From Limnomonas spitsbergensis (taxonomy: Eukaryota; Chlorophyta; Chlorophyceae; Chlamydomonadales): a stretch of DNA of 64,000 nucleotides. This document shows positions 43,286 through 56,084 of this stretch, piece after piece. Within the stretch, counting starts at the first letter, position 1. Each line of letters starts with the position of its first letter. The translations under genes and the position numbers were made by a program. Under the pieces are notes generated by a model. The model saw only the letters and a program-made list of their open reading frames with translations, ran no database searches and was not told the DNA's origin. The stretch is taken from positions 8,912,001 through 8,976,000 of the forward strand of contig JAYJMM010000124.1 in assembly GCA_037349105.1 (NCBI GenBank). Direction: 5' to 3'.

Positions 43286-46200
43286 ATGCAATACGCATGC
43301 AACAGGCCCATCGCTGCACGCTCACGTGCCCTCCCAGCGCCCCGAGCGCAACCCTTCCAGGCCAGCCCTCCCTCGCATGCCCGGATTGCCCTCCTCTCGG
43401 CAAGTACTTCTCACGCTTCCGCCTCGCACGGCAGCTACACTATTCCCTCGCACAATGAATCGATCGGATCAGAAGTACCTACGGGCGTCAGCCGGCGCGG
43501 CCTCCTGCTCTCAACGGCTGTCCTGACGTCTGCACTTATGAGCGGCGAGGCGGCATTCGCAGGGGATGATAAATTGTTTTTCGACCTTAAACTGGAAGGC
43601 GTACCCATAGGAAGGATCGTGATCGAGCTGTTTGACGACGTCAAACTCGGGTCCGCTCGGTTTCGTGACCTGGCAGTTGGCAAGGTGGGTCACCGGAGCT
43701 CGGCTACTGGAGCCTTTCCCTCAGCTACTAGCAACTAATGGGCTGGTTACAACGCCTCTGTGCCCACGCCATGCTCTGAAGATCTATTCACTGAGGGCCG
43801 GTTGCTAGTTACTCAAGCCGCAAGCTAAGCGGGCGCATAGGTGCATGGCATCGGGGCTGCTGATAGTTCTGCCATGGCTTGCATGCATGCATGCATGCTC
43901 TGAATTGTGGTGAACATGCATGGATGGATGCCTGCACTGGCGAGTTAAGTCGAAGTGCGTACTTGGTGCCATTGGCGACTGGCACCAACTCGATTGCCAT
44001 TCTAGCATGCCTTGGAAGTCATCCGGCCGCTATGGGCTGCCCGTGTCCTACCTGCTGAAACACTGGTCCTGAAGGCCTGCCAATGGGCTCCTGAAGGTCT
44101 GCTGAAGTCTCCTGATCCTGAAAGCCTGATGGTGGACTCATGATGGCTCGCTGAGATACTTACGAAGGCCAGTCGACCTGTACATGGATACCGACAATCC
44201 AACATAGCAAATGCAGTAACATGAATCCATCATCAAGATCCTTGTAGTCGTCCTTACAAGGAATACTGGCATCGAAGCACCGTCACAACAACAAAGACCC
44301 TTGCATGAAAACCCTCGCCCCCCCTGGTTCCCAACAGCATTGTTATGGTGGGGGGGTATTCAGGGTTTCCACCTTTACAGGAGGTGGGACCCCCAGCCCT
44401 GAAAGACAAAACTTGCACACTGAGGAAGGAAATAAGCCGGGAAGAGACAAAGCATGCAGAGATGCAAGCCAGGGCATTCCTTTTTCCATTGCAGTGAGGC
44501 CCTCCTACATCAAGTAGAACAAACTAACAAGAACTTGTGAGGCAAGCGCTCCCTCACAAAACAAACTTTTGGCCTTTCATGCTCAGGAGGGTGTAGGGTA
44601 CCGGCTCAGCAGATTCGACGGCATCTTTGACACACACTTGCGGGTCGCGGGGGTGAGACAGCTGAGCTACTCTGTCTCTGGGGAGTCGGCGATTGCCGGG
44701 GGGGACTCGGTGGCAGAACTTGAGGTGAGAGCACGGATGAGGACGCGCCTTCTGAGCGCCATAAGCATGGAATGTGAAGAACTGTACCTTGTGCCTATGT
44801 TAGTCCTCCACTTTGTACTTAAAGAGGGACGGGTCCTGTTCGCTTTCTGGGGCCTGATGGACTGTGATGCATTGCAAAAGTCATGTGCTATCTTAGTAAA
44901 CTAATTACCTAAATGGAATTGTGGGTGCTCAACCCATGCTCCCAATGAACTGTGAAAGGTCTAAAATACGAAATGTTGTGTGTGCATACTGTTTGCGTTC
45001 ATACGCCAGTTAGCACTCAAAGTGGTTTCGGGGTTTAAGGCCCATGCGCCCTCTGGATGCCTAATGGACTGTGAAATGTCTGAAGCCTGGATGATGTGAA
45101 CGCGGAGCTTTGTCGCATGTGCACTCCAGTGCCTCGATGTGCTGCGCCCATAGGAAATGCATCTTGATATATTTATGTCTTGAGACCCGACGTGTGATAT
45201 CTGTGTCAGTCCTCAGCAACCTGCACAACTCTTCATAGTTTGTGGCGCACGCCTAAGAGACCGTGAGAACCAGAGAAACTCGTGTCGCTTTCTATTAAGG
45301 CGGCAACAGTTTATACGCCGACCTCAGAGTGAGGGGAGCAGGGTAGCCCAGGGCCGAAACCGCCGACGCCTTGTCTATCATCTATCAGTGTATCACTACT
45401 TTTGAGGCAACCGTCAGTTGGGAACGGATGGGCAGGCATGCTTGATCCATCAGGCCAATGTTTGATGACGGTATACCACCATTATAAGGCATCCACTCCA
45501 TTGCCTGTCTTGAAAGGACCAGGAAGTGCTTAGTTGAAGAACAGAGAAAAACAATCGGCAAAATTTAGAATAACTGAAAACGAAGGGGAAAGCGAGGGGG
45601 AAAGCAAGAAAATGTTCAAGCCGGAATTATCACCGTCATGATTTTGTCTCGCCCGCCCATGATGGCTATATCCAGAGATACTGCCGAACGTGTGGCTTCC
45701 TTGGTCCATGCCTCAGCGGGCACTGTTTACTTATTTATCTCCCCTACCCTGGTTGTGTCAGGCGGAGATGGAATCCGCAACACACCTGCACACCGAGGCT
45801 GGCCTGGTGTCCTTGTCGGTGTTGGAGGCGGACGAAAGGTAAAAAAACACCATGCTCGCTGCCTGCGTTCTGCACTGTCGTTGAATATCCCTGCTCCATT
45901 TCAATTACTTGAATGCCCACTTTTTTTATTGAAGTGTCCCTTATTGAGGCTGCATGATGAAGATGACATTGTTTCTCTTCAGCTGTCAGGGCGCGGCTTT
46001 GCTGACCGTCTCTCTGATGATTCCAAATAACTTATTTAGGTTTGTGAAGGCGCAGACTCAACCGAGGCTGTAGGGATGGATTAGCCCCCCTGTCCCCCCA
46101 GGGTGTGCCTGCTGTTCATGAATCAGGGCATCCTGGAATCTGCAATCTGCACCTGCTATCAATGAGTCAGAATAGCCTCTGGTGCACGCCTCCAATCCCC

Positions 46201-47455
46201 AACAGGCCCATTACGGAGAAGGTGGTGGCCAAGGGAGGCAAGCTGGTGACAATTCAGGTGCAGATCTGATGACATGTAGATCCGTGGATCACAAGAATAT
46301 TGATCATCACAACACAAATTAATTATTTGTGGGCCCTGGACAATCCATTTGACCTTAACCAATGGTCCAAGGCAATCAACTGTGAGGCAGTAAGGATGCG
46401 ATGCATATTTTTATGTTTGTGCGCATCATGTAGTAGATCAGAGAAGTTCCCTTTTTAATCATAGCCCAGGATGCATCGTGTACTATGCAAAATTAGCTTT
46501 TGCTGTCTCCTCACATTTAACAAGAGAAGGGAATCATGATTAACAGGATTTGTCAATCAGCGTGGTGCTGTGTTGAGCCTCCAGATATATTTGTTTCATT
46601 TTGTTCTCCCTAATGATGTTTGAACCCCTTTGCCCCATCGCCGCAGCGTCAAATCATCACACCCTAAACCCTTGACCCTCCCCCCCCCCTTAGAAACCAG
46701 GCAGGTGACTGCTCCAAGTGGACTGGCTTCATCAAAACTCCACGTCACCCCCACGCCCTCCCTCCCTCCTGCAGAACCAGGCGGGCGAGTCCCCCAACGG
46801 GACCGGCTTCATTATCACCCGCAGCGCGGCCCCCGACCTGGACCGCACCAACCTGGTGATTGGCCGCGTGGTAGAGGGCATGGACGTGGTGGCAACAGTG
46901 GCTGCCCTACCCTTCAGCAAGCCCCGGGTGGAGTGGTACGACGGACCCTTCTTCGAGTGAGTGAGCTGCCAGGGGGAGTGGGGGGTAGGAGGCTCGGGCT
47001 CAGCAAGCCCCGGGAAGAGGGGTGCAAGGGACCCTTGTTTGAGTGAGTAAGCTACCAGGGGGAGTGGGGGGGAGGAGGCTTAACCTTTGAAGCCCAGGAA
47101 ACAAATCCATGCACGCCGATGCTCCTCATGATCTCAATACCATTAGTTATCACTGACGCTGCTGGTCAGTGACTAGGCAACATAAACAGCCCGAAGTGGT
47201 GGATGTCCAGCCAGTTTCATCAGGGGGGCCCATGCCTTCTTGGTGCCCAATGGTACGAACCTTGAAATTTGAATCCTCACACCTCGATGGTCCTTGCACT
47301 TCCTGTCATACTAATGCCAACTCTTCTTCTGCCACCTCCTTGCATGCCATGCTAGGGCGGGCAAGGCGATGGGCGACAAGCGGGCTGTAGTGGCAGAGAA
47401 AGGCTTCAATCGACCTTTCAAACGTGTCATCGTGGTCAAGTCAGGCATCCTGTGA
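43286..47455 (+). CDS. Thylakoid-lumen cyclophilin-type protein, six exons
   Basis: Exons 43286-43684, 44587-44724, 45762-45838, 46206-46257, 46775-46956 and 47356-47455 join with consistent phases to about 315 residues. Residues 1-65 resemble a chloroplast transit peptide (Ala/Ser/Arg-rich). Then SRRGLLLSTAVLTSALMSG and AFA form a twin-arginine lumen signal with cleavage after residue 92. The rest follows the cyclophilin fold: DLKLEGVPIGRIVIELF, RFRDLAVGK, GTGFIITRSAAPDLDRTNL and VIGRVVEGMDVVATVA. The usual catalytic motifs (FHRVI, QGGD) are replaced in exon 2, so isomerase activity is doubtful. Plants and algae have several such divergent lumenal members, linked to photosystem assembly. Both ends of exon 5 are duplicated in the flanking introns. 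Confidence 0.8.
44850..45260 (+). repeat. Degenerate tandem repeat in cyclophilin intron 2
   Basis: CTGATGGACTGTGATGC (about 44856), CAATGAACTGTGAAAGGTCT (about 44943) and CTAATGGACTGTGAAATGTC (about 45061) are copies of one unit 90-120 bp apart. A faint fourth lies near 45250. Confidence 0.5.
46691..46817 (+). repeat. Tandem copy of cyclophilin exon 5 start
   Basis: GAACCAGGCGGGCGAGTCCC...ACCGGCTTCAT of the real exon (46773-46817) has a decayed copy at 46691-46735 (GAAACCAGGCAGGTGACTGC...ACTGGCTTCAT), about 82 bp upstream, with the acceptor AG lost. Confidence 0.7.
46916..47080 (+). repeat. Tandem copy of cyclophilin exon 5 end
   Basis: CAGCAAGCCCCGGG...GACCCTTCTTCGAGTGAGTG plus 35 bp of intron (46916-46992) is repeated at 47001-47080, 85 bp on. 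The copy still carries a GTGAGT donor but is out of frame. Confidence 0.85.
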
Positions 47456-49303
47456 CAACTGACCAATGAATGAGACTGTTACCAAACTAATTGCTATTCA
47501 AGACAATCGGATGCATGCCGCCTTCAAGCATACTTGATCGGCTTGTTTTAAGTCTGGGCCTAAGCAGTGTGCGGAGGTAGCATGTATGGCAGGAAGCCTC
47601 TGCCTGAAGCAATGTGAAACGGAGCAGTCGTACACGCTGTACTTCCACGCATGCATGCCCTCCCGGAGGAACACTAGAGTAGTAAAGATGTGGGAGTACT
47701 TATTATGTTTTTAACATAATCACGACATAATCAGATAATCCTTAAGAAATTAAGGCTGTAAGTGTGAATGTATGTTTTCTTCAGTTCGTGCTTTCTGGTC
47801 TGATTCCCTGTTGACTCAATTCAAGTGTTACCCACTACCTACAATTCCTGCTCATTGGCCTCCTATCTTTCCCTTATATCTAACCTCTCATTTCCTTACA
47901 GGTTATCTCACGAGCCAAATCACAAGAGATCTCGCTTATTTGCCTGACCAAGGGCCAACTTGCATACCAGCTCAGGTAGAGCTCACATGGTTTTATGACG
48001 TTACACCTCTGGGCCATGCTCGGCTCACATGTGTACGCATGGGTCTTTTCATGGGCATCCTTTCCATTCGAGCCAGCCCTCAATCTTGCTCACAATCCAT
48101 CCCATAGGCTGTAAATAAGTTAAATCACGTTCTAGTAGATCATGGACCAGTCAACCGGCAGCCCTCCGCCTAGCTCACAGGCCTGATGAATGGTCGGCTC
48201 ACTGCAGGCCATGTCGCTGTGCATCCCACTGTCCATCGCTGAGGCAATGCACCGTTCTGAACACTAATCAGTTGGCATCCATACCCAATGGTTGAGAGAT
48301 CGATCCTGCCGCACGATCTTCACTCCCCCCTGTCTAGATCGCCGGGTTCCATGTTCCTGCCCCCTCACGTAGGAGGGTGGCATGGCTGCACCATGGTCCT
48401 GGCTGTGCATGGTAGCTGAAATCATTGAGCTTAGTCATTCCCTACCAGCCCCACACGGCCGAGCGTTCAGCCGGGCCCAGCGGGTCAATGACATTCTAAA
48501 TATTCAGTTCGCGGGCCGGTTCCTGGCTGATTAGCCGATCTCAAATAAAGGGAGCTTAAGATTGCGCGGAAAGGGTCATGTTGTAGCTCACAAAGTGTTC
48601 TTAGCCAGCACCCAGCGGGCCCAGACAACGGGGACAGGCGGACACGGGGTAACTCATGAGGCAGAGTCTTGCAACCTTTGGTTGCCAGGGAGCTCTGCCC
48701 ATGATTCCATTTCGATCCTCTGATTGGGGTCCTCCCGGGGACTAACAAGGCGAGGGGTGGTGGGCGGGTCTGGGAAAGCGAAGTGTGGCGAGATAAGTGG
48801 GGGACACATGTGACACGATCATACGACCCCAGCAACACCCACGACGCCCTGTCGAATAAAGCCCGTATTATGAACAGGACGCACGATTTCTTGGCTCACT
48901 TATGTCGGCCATGTGCAAAGCGTACTGCAGAAGTGATCCAGTGATCCAGCACTTCATCGCACGTGCGTCGACGCGGCTTTAGTTCCCTCTCCCGCCCTGT
49001 GTTATCACACTCCTCTTCACCCACCTAACACACGCATCAACATTTAATCGAGATAAATCTGCATAACCTAGCCAATATAGTATAGGCTCTCAACCAAACC
49101 GGGAATAACACCCGAGGTGCTCCAGGAAACAATCAAACTTTCATCCCGCTGTATCTGCGCTGCTGCCCTTGCCCTGTCACGACACCCAGTCGTGTACAAA
49201 ACGAACTGTCTTTTACCCAATCGAGTATATTTGGGCAGCAAGGTTCGCTGGCCGTCTGGGTTGATAACACATCGGAGTCGAATCAGCGTGTTGGCTTGTG
49301 GGC
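47456..49303. other. Intergenic, upstream of the kinase gene
   Basis: No supported gene. One dispersed-repeat copy lies at 47995. The kinase promoter must be in the right half, but no clear TATA element is seen. Confidence 0.5.
47995..48028 (+). repeat. Dispersed repeat, copy 6
   Basis: ATGACGTTACACCTCTGGGC followed by CATGCTCGGCTCAC, matching the core and start of the GCTC block. A further fragment, GGTCAATGACATT, lies at about 48483. Confidence 0.6.
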
Positions 49304-52300
49304 ATGGCTTCCTCTCCCAATCACTGCAGCGAGTCTTCTACTCCACCGGAGCTAGAGGAGTACGAGGATTTAGTCGAGCTGCACAGAGGGCAGCACTCGA
49401 CAGTATGGAGCTGCCGAGAATGCTCCAGCGGCAAGGTGGTGGTCATAAAATCTTACAATAAGGCTACCATGAAGCCGAGGCATGTGCGCAATGTGATCCG
49501 TGAGAAGCGTCTGCTCCAGGTTTTCAACGAGAGCAGGTGTGTATCTCGTGAATGCATTCGAGCTGACCCGGTGCGGATGCCTCCAGGGGAGAGAGGGGCG
49601 CACCGAGGGGGAGGGCCGAATGATGGGGCAGCTGTGTGTGATGTATGGGAGCAATCCAGCTTTAAACTTGATAGGGGGCTCGAGATGCTGCTGGGGTGCC
49701 CTAAGTTGGGATTCGTCTAGCTGGTTGCACCCAGGCGGACATTAAGGTGCGATGGTGATGGGACGCGACTCGAATCTCGACGTACTCGTGGGGGATAACG
49801 ATGCCGACCCCGACTGGTGGACATAAACACGTTCCTGCTGTGCTGCCATTGCCCCCAGGTGCCGAGGCGTGGTCAAGCTGCTCCGGGCTTTCGAAGACGA
49901 TGTGCATGTGAGTTTCTCACTCACAAGAAATTCTTGGTAGAGTAAGGTGCATGCGTAATGGCATGCACCTCTTTAGCTGTTTGTGTCAGGCTGCTACTAC
50001 TTTGACCTGTGTGGCAGTGCCCCAGTACTGTTTTCCTCAATACGCGTGTACCTTCTTGCTAAGCCTGCTGTCGTGACCCCCATTCTGTCCCCTCCTCTCA
50101 CTTACATCTCTGATGTCTCACCCCCACTCCCACCCCTCACTCATCACTCTGATGGTTACCCCCTGTCCCCTCCCCTCACTCATTACTGTGATGATTAATT
50201 GCCATGTCCCATCCTCTGACTCATTACTCTGACAACTGACAAATCACGCCCTTATCCCCTCATCTTCGTCACTCTGAAGACTCACTGCCCTGTCCCCTCA
50301 TCTCATTCTTTCCTCTGATGACTCACCCACATGTTTTCTCATCTCCCCCATCACTCTGATGACCCACTGCTCTGTACCTTCCTCTCCCTAATCACTCTGA
50401 TGACTCTCCCATTGTCCCCTCCTCTCACTTGTCTCTGATGAATAACTGCCAATCGCTCCTCTACATTGTCACCCCGGTGGCTCACCCCCCTGTCCTCATT
50501 CTCTTAATTATCACTCTCACGACCCACTCCCTGTCCCCTCCTCCCACTCTTCACTCTGATGACTCGCCTCCCCCCCCGTCCCCTCCTCTCATCCCTACTC
50601 ATGACTGCCCCACACTTCTGCCCCTCCTCTCACTCATGACGCGAAGGACAGCCCCTTGCCCCACTTCTCACCCCTTCTGCCCTTTCTCTCACTGAACTCT
50701 CTGGTCACTTCCTCCCCTGTCGCCCCCTCTCACCCCCTGTGTCCCTTCTTCCTGCCCTCAACTCAAATGATTTCCTTGACCCCTGTCCAATCCCCCCCCC
50801 CCCCCTCTCCCCGCCCCCCTCCCCCAAGTTTCACTCGTATGAATCCCCCACTGCCATCTGCCCCCTCCTCTCACTTATCAATCTGATGACCTCCTCCCCT
50901 GCCCCCTCCTCGCAACCCTTCCTTGCACCCCCTCTGACCCCTGTTCCCACTCATCATTTTGATAACTTCCCTCCTTGCCCCCCCCTCCCACAAACACGCA
51001 CTGTACCATTTTCTCAACCCTTCTGTCCCCTCCTCTCACTCATGCCTATAATGCCTGCCCCCCTGCCATATCTCCCCCACTGTCGAACTTAAGCCATCAC
51101 TCTTCCACACCACTAAGGCTTCCAATCCACTTTTGTTTCCTCAGGTGTACCTCGTCTTTGAAGCATGCATGAAGGTGAGGCCAGTTGTGCTCATCTCCCT
51201 CTGACAAAAGGAGGGAACGTCAATGGCTGAGGGGACAAGGAGAGGGGCGGAGGGAGGAAAACTTCAAATGCAGAGTGAGGGGTACAAAGAAGGGTACAAA
51301 GAGGGTTTAGGGCAGATTCACAAATAAGGGAACACATTCATCACAGAATGAAACATGCAACCAAGGGCTATAGCTATAAGTCTCAATTCTACGTCAAACA
51401 AAGATGATGTGCACAAGACCAGGAGGGTATATTTTCACCAACCCCTGACACAGGTGCCTCTCCCCTCTCCCACACACAGCCCAACATGTCTAGACCTTGT
51501 GTCTTTGCACATATTTCTGCCAAGGTGTGATGAGAGAAAGAATACAGGAGCCACTTAAGCTTTGCCTGAGATACACTTTGTCCCAGGACTGCATGCTAAG
51601 GCGCATGTAGGATGTCGGCCCCCTAGTCTGAGCAGCCTTTGCTGAACAGCTCCTGCCTCCCCACTAGGCTAGCCATTCCAGCTGCCTCGCCCCTGCCCTA
51701 GCCTGCAAAGCACTATCAGCTACTCGGCCATTTGCCTATCTGAGCTGCTGACCTTTGGATGACAACTCTCGGCCTCCATGCACTAGGGGCGGGGTGGGGC
51801 ACTCTCCTCCTAATGACCAGCTTGCATGGCCGACATGTTTTTTCCGATTCCACGCGGTCTCTCCTCCTAATGGTCAGCTTGCACGGCCAAGATGACTCTA
51901 TTGTATTCCTGCCTATACTGGGGAAGAGCTATCTCTTTAGCTTATGGCCAGCAATCCCCAGCATGCAGGGCTGATATAGTGGAATAAGAATGTCAGGATT
52001 GGTATGAATTGTCTGATGGTGGCCTTCAATAATTTTCCGTGTTTTCTCGGGATCCATCATTGGTCAGTCTGTTTTAAAGACACGGATGAAAGCCCCCCTG
52101 TTTCTGAAGCACTGCTGAGACTCTCATGAAGTAGGGCAGGTTCAGGAGCTGCCCATTCAGCTTGGCCCACTTGTCACATCATAAAGTGAATGTGTGAATA
52201 ACTGCACTTGTTCTCACCATCAACCTCTAACATTGCCTTTTATCTTCACACCCGCCCCCCTCCTTGATTACGCCCAGGGTGACTTATACCAGCTGATGAC

Positions 52301-55300
52301 AAAGGACAGTACTGGGACGCTCCAAGAGGAGTTTGTCGCGTGCCAGGTGAGGGTGTGGGAGAAATACCACGGGAGGAGTGACCCCACTAGAGTCCTGATG
52401 TGGCCCCCCTCCCTCTTATTGACCGCCTGGAGGAATCTGGATCACCCTTTGCAGCATGCTGCTCTGCATTGTGACGGTATGCAGGATTGCATTAGGGAGG
52501 CTTATTTCCCACAAGTTTCAGAATACAAGCATTGACAGGTGTTGAAATATTTACTATGGTACTGTTTCGCCTAGGTCAAATGAACGGCTAATACATTTTT
52601 GGCAACGGTCTACGGCATGGGTCACGTTTTGCATCCACTTGAGTCGATCCTGTTTGCAGGTGGTTGCGCCGCTGCTCTCTACGCTACAGCTGCTGCACTC
52701 CCTGAACGTGGTTCACAGAGACGTCAAGACGGAAAATGTCTTCTTGTCAGCAAATGGCGAGCTGCAGGTCAGCATCTGAATTTCAGTTTTTGATGCTCGG
52801 ATCAATTTCAGCCGTATTCCAGAATTTTGAGCTGTTTTTTTGCCTCCTGACGAGGCCCCACGCATGGCTAGCCTTGCTGCGTAGGCTAGCCAGTCACACT
52901 TAAGTCCCAATTGGGCCGCCGTTGGCTGCCCGCCAATGGTGGGGACTCGTAGCTGAAAAGTAAACACTGGTCGCCATAGATGCTAAATGTCTGTAGATCT
53001 GAAGTGTGGGAATCCCAGCCGCCTTGGCAACAGAGCAAGGAGCCTGGGCAGCAAAGCTAACGGAGGTCAGGCTGCAACTGGGAAGGTCATGAAGAGCACA
53101 TGCCACAATGGACAAAGCATGGTAGTACCGGCTGCGGCTACAGCTGGGTGGGGATGAGACGATGAGTGTGTCTAGTTTCCTCTGTTGATGATGAAGGTCA
53201 CCGGGTCAAAGCTGGTGGGGTGGTTAATTTTGCCCTACAGCTTTTTCATAAGCTGTGGGCCTGCCTGACCAGGGGCTCAGCCTCCATGCATTTGCAGGTG
53301 CTAGCAAAAAATGATGCAAAGTAACAAACCGCTTAACTGCCACAGCAGCCAGTGGCCACAATCTATTGCAACCCTAACCACTGCAACATCCTGTTGCGAC
53401 TCCCTCACGCAACCGTAAGGGCAACATCTTGCTGCAAATCCCTTCCTCAAGTTCCTAACTTCTGCCTCTTCCTGAAACCTCTGGCAATATGTTGTGCAGC
53501 TTGGAGATTTCGGGCTTGCCGCACACACAGTACACGATGAGCTGGTCGAGCGAGTTGGGACACTCGACTACATGAGCCCAGAGGTAAGGCAAGGCTGTAG
53601 TGGAGGTGACTCAGCATTAATTCAAACACAGAAGTTTGTGTATGTTAGGTTGCTTCAGCTGCATTGCAGCTACATCACGGCCTACTGCCGGGGGGCTCTG
53701 CTGCATCAAAATCTGCTGCTCGGTCTTTTCCTTATAGGCTGTGTCTTCAATGCCTGGCTGCCTGCTGATGTTGGTCTGATGTGCCGTAAATGAACACCGG
53801 CCTGCTGAGGTTGAGGCTTGCACAGGTCGCCAGGATCAATTTCTTCCTTGCTCACTGAACGAGCCACCTGACCCCTTCCTCCCCTGCCAGCCCAGCCCTT
53901 GTGCCTATCCCACCTACCCAAGGATGCAAAAGGCACCTTGCTCGTCTATTTCACCCTAAACCATAACCAGCACTGGTGCGCCATCCTGCCTCATCCCCCC
54001 CCCCCTGTTCACCCTCCCTAAGGTTCCATCACTAAACCCTTGAGCCTGAGCCCCGACCTGCCTGGTCCCTCCCCTCAGGTGCTGTCCATGCCCGTGGTGG
54101 ACGCTTGCAGCACCTCGCAGGCGGTCCAGCCTTACAACGAGAAGGTGGACGTGTGGGCAGTGGGTGTGCTCATGCATGAGCTGCTGGTCGGGAGGACGCC
54201 CTTTGAGGTGGATGACCCCATGGAGACAGCGGCACGGATCATAGGTGGGTGGGATCGTGGCTCAGAAGGTCAAATAACACCCTTGGGGGGGGTGCCCCCA
54301 GATCAGTACCGTTTTGTTATATATTAAATGATCACGTTTCACCCCCCTTCCATGAGCCGCAGTAAATCTAGTCCTGAAACGACCCCGTTTTTAGCGGATG
54401 GCTCACCTCCGACCCCTGACCTCCCTGGCAGGTGTTCCGCTGCCTCCCCTACCCGACCATCTTCCTACGGACTGCGTGGACTTTATTGCTTCAGCACTGA
54501 CCAAGGTCTCAGCCAAAAGGCCGTCTGCGGGGGACCTGACCCGCCACCCGTGGCTGCAGAGGCACTTGCGAGGCCAAGCGCCCAATGCCGGCCCGCGCGT
54601 TCACACGCTCGACGCTTTCGACATTGCGCTCATGAGGCGGACGATTCATGACGCCTGGTGCGCGTGCAGTGCTTACCCTGAACAGAGCTCAATCCTGGAC
54701 CCTGAACAACCTATACTGGTACCTAGATCAGGGGGCGTGACGGCCCCATGGTCCGCTGCTCATCCTTATCCCTTTTCGTCAGTAGGTCAGTACGCATCAA
54801 TTGGTGCACTTACCCTCCGTTACTACTCCCTCCATCAACCCTGTCTTGACCCCTCCCCCCTGTCTCCCTGTCCCACCTGATCCCTCTCATTCCCCCATCA
54901 GGCCTTGGCAGCAAGGTATCACCGTGACACCAGAGGGGACCTAAGCCTGAAACCTTGGATGCCAAGATAGAATGACAGACGAGCACCTGTGCCTGCTCCC
55001 CGTCCCCTTCCCCTCCCTGCAGCCCCTTGATTAGGGACAAGACGTAGCCCTGCAGCCCACCCATCTGACAGCCCCTGCTGCCCCCTGACTGCCTGCCCCC
55101 CCACCAAGAGCCTTGGGCTTTCACCCCCCATGTGTTGTCACAGGAACCTCGAGGAGTTGGAGAATGCACTGAGTATGTTCTTCAACGAAGACGGCTCAAC
55201 CACCAACATGGATGGCGTCTGTGCGGCCGCCGCGGTGGCACACCTCCGGAACGACGGGCGGCTCCTGTCGCCTCAGCTCCTGTTCGAGGAGCCAAGCTCG

Positions 55301-56002
55301 CGGTCTGCGCCACCATCGCGCGTCTTGCTGGACAAGTCAGATTCGCAGGACGGCTCGGGCGACTCCGGCCTCCCTTCCCCCGTGGGCGGCCAGACGGTCT
55401 CCCCCTCCGGTTTTGGGGCTGCTGACACCAGCGTGTTTCGGAGCTCCCACAGCTATAGCATTCTCTGCAAGGAGCGGGTCCCCTCGACGGAGTGGAGCCG
55501 TCCCGCAATCAGCATGAAGAACATGGCCCCGCTGCGGCCACCGGGACAGCTGCCCACTCCCGCCCTTCCGCCCAGGATATGTAGCCATGACGGCAGCTCC
55601 AGCAATGTCTCGGGCGGCATGCACTCAATGAAGCTGATCAGCTCGCCGTTCGGGAGCCCTGAAGGTGCTGCCAAGTTGGCGGCTGCGTTAAGCAATGGCT
55701 CATTCAGGTTCAGCAACCCCAGCGTGTGCCCGGGCAGCACCAAGGAGGGCCTCGAGCCGCCGCTGGTGTCCTCTGCATCCGCAACCATCTCCGCGTTTGC
55801 GGCGGCCAGTGCCGAGGCGGGTTTGTCCCCGGGGCTGTCCCCATGTGCTGGTGCGTGCGGTGTGGACTCCCATGCGGACGGACGAGAGGCTGCGGCCACA
55901 GAGCAGCAGCTTCAGCAAGAAGCTGCTGAGCAGGTTTGGCAACAGCGCAGCAACGTAGTGGCACGCAAGTCGGCCACGTCCCGCAGCCGATTTGCCACAT
56001 GA
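49304..56002 (+). CDS. Aurora-like Ser/Thr protein kinase, nine exons
   Basis: Exons 49304-49536, 49859-49907, 51145-51174, 52278-52346, 52660-52767, 53500-53583, 54079-54244, 54432-54657 and 55144-56002; all phases agree, about 606 residues. Kinase domain about 20-275: VIKSY (Lys49), REKRLL in helix C, catalytic HRDVKTEN (146-153), GDFGL (165-169), GTLDYMSPE (183-191), [19 protein letters not shown] and the subdomain XI Arg in [16 protein letters not shown]. All catalytic residues are present. GTLDYxxPE is typical of Aurora kinases and of algal Aurora-like kinases such as Chlamydomonas CALK, which acts in flagellar disassembly; that role here is inference. The usual RRxT activation site is missing and the Gly loop is divergent (HRGQHS). 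After the domain comes a 290-residue Ser/Pro/Ala-rich, low-complexity tail ending in a Gln/Ala-rich helix. Intron 2 is a 1.2-kb pyrimidine tract. Confidence 0.85.
50080..51120 (+). repeat. Pyrimidine-rich minisatellite in kinase intron 2
   Basis: Almost entirely C and T on the coding strand, built of irregular units of about 45-60 bp with ACTCATCACTCTGATGACTC and (T/C)CCCCTCCTCTCACT blocks. It ends in the acceptor at 51144. It looks like an expanded polypyrimidine tract. Confidence 0.75.
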
Positions 56003-56079
56003 GTCAGACCGAGAGCAGAAGGAAGGAGGCGTGGGATGAAATTATGAATGGCAAGGGGCGACAAACGGATGTGCGCCAA

Positions 56080-56084
56080 TGTAA
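56080..56084 (+). terminator. Candidate poly(A) signal of the kinase gene
   Basis: TGTAA, the usual chlamydomonad polyadenylation signal, about 78 bp past the stop codon. Confidence 0.35.
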
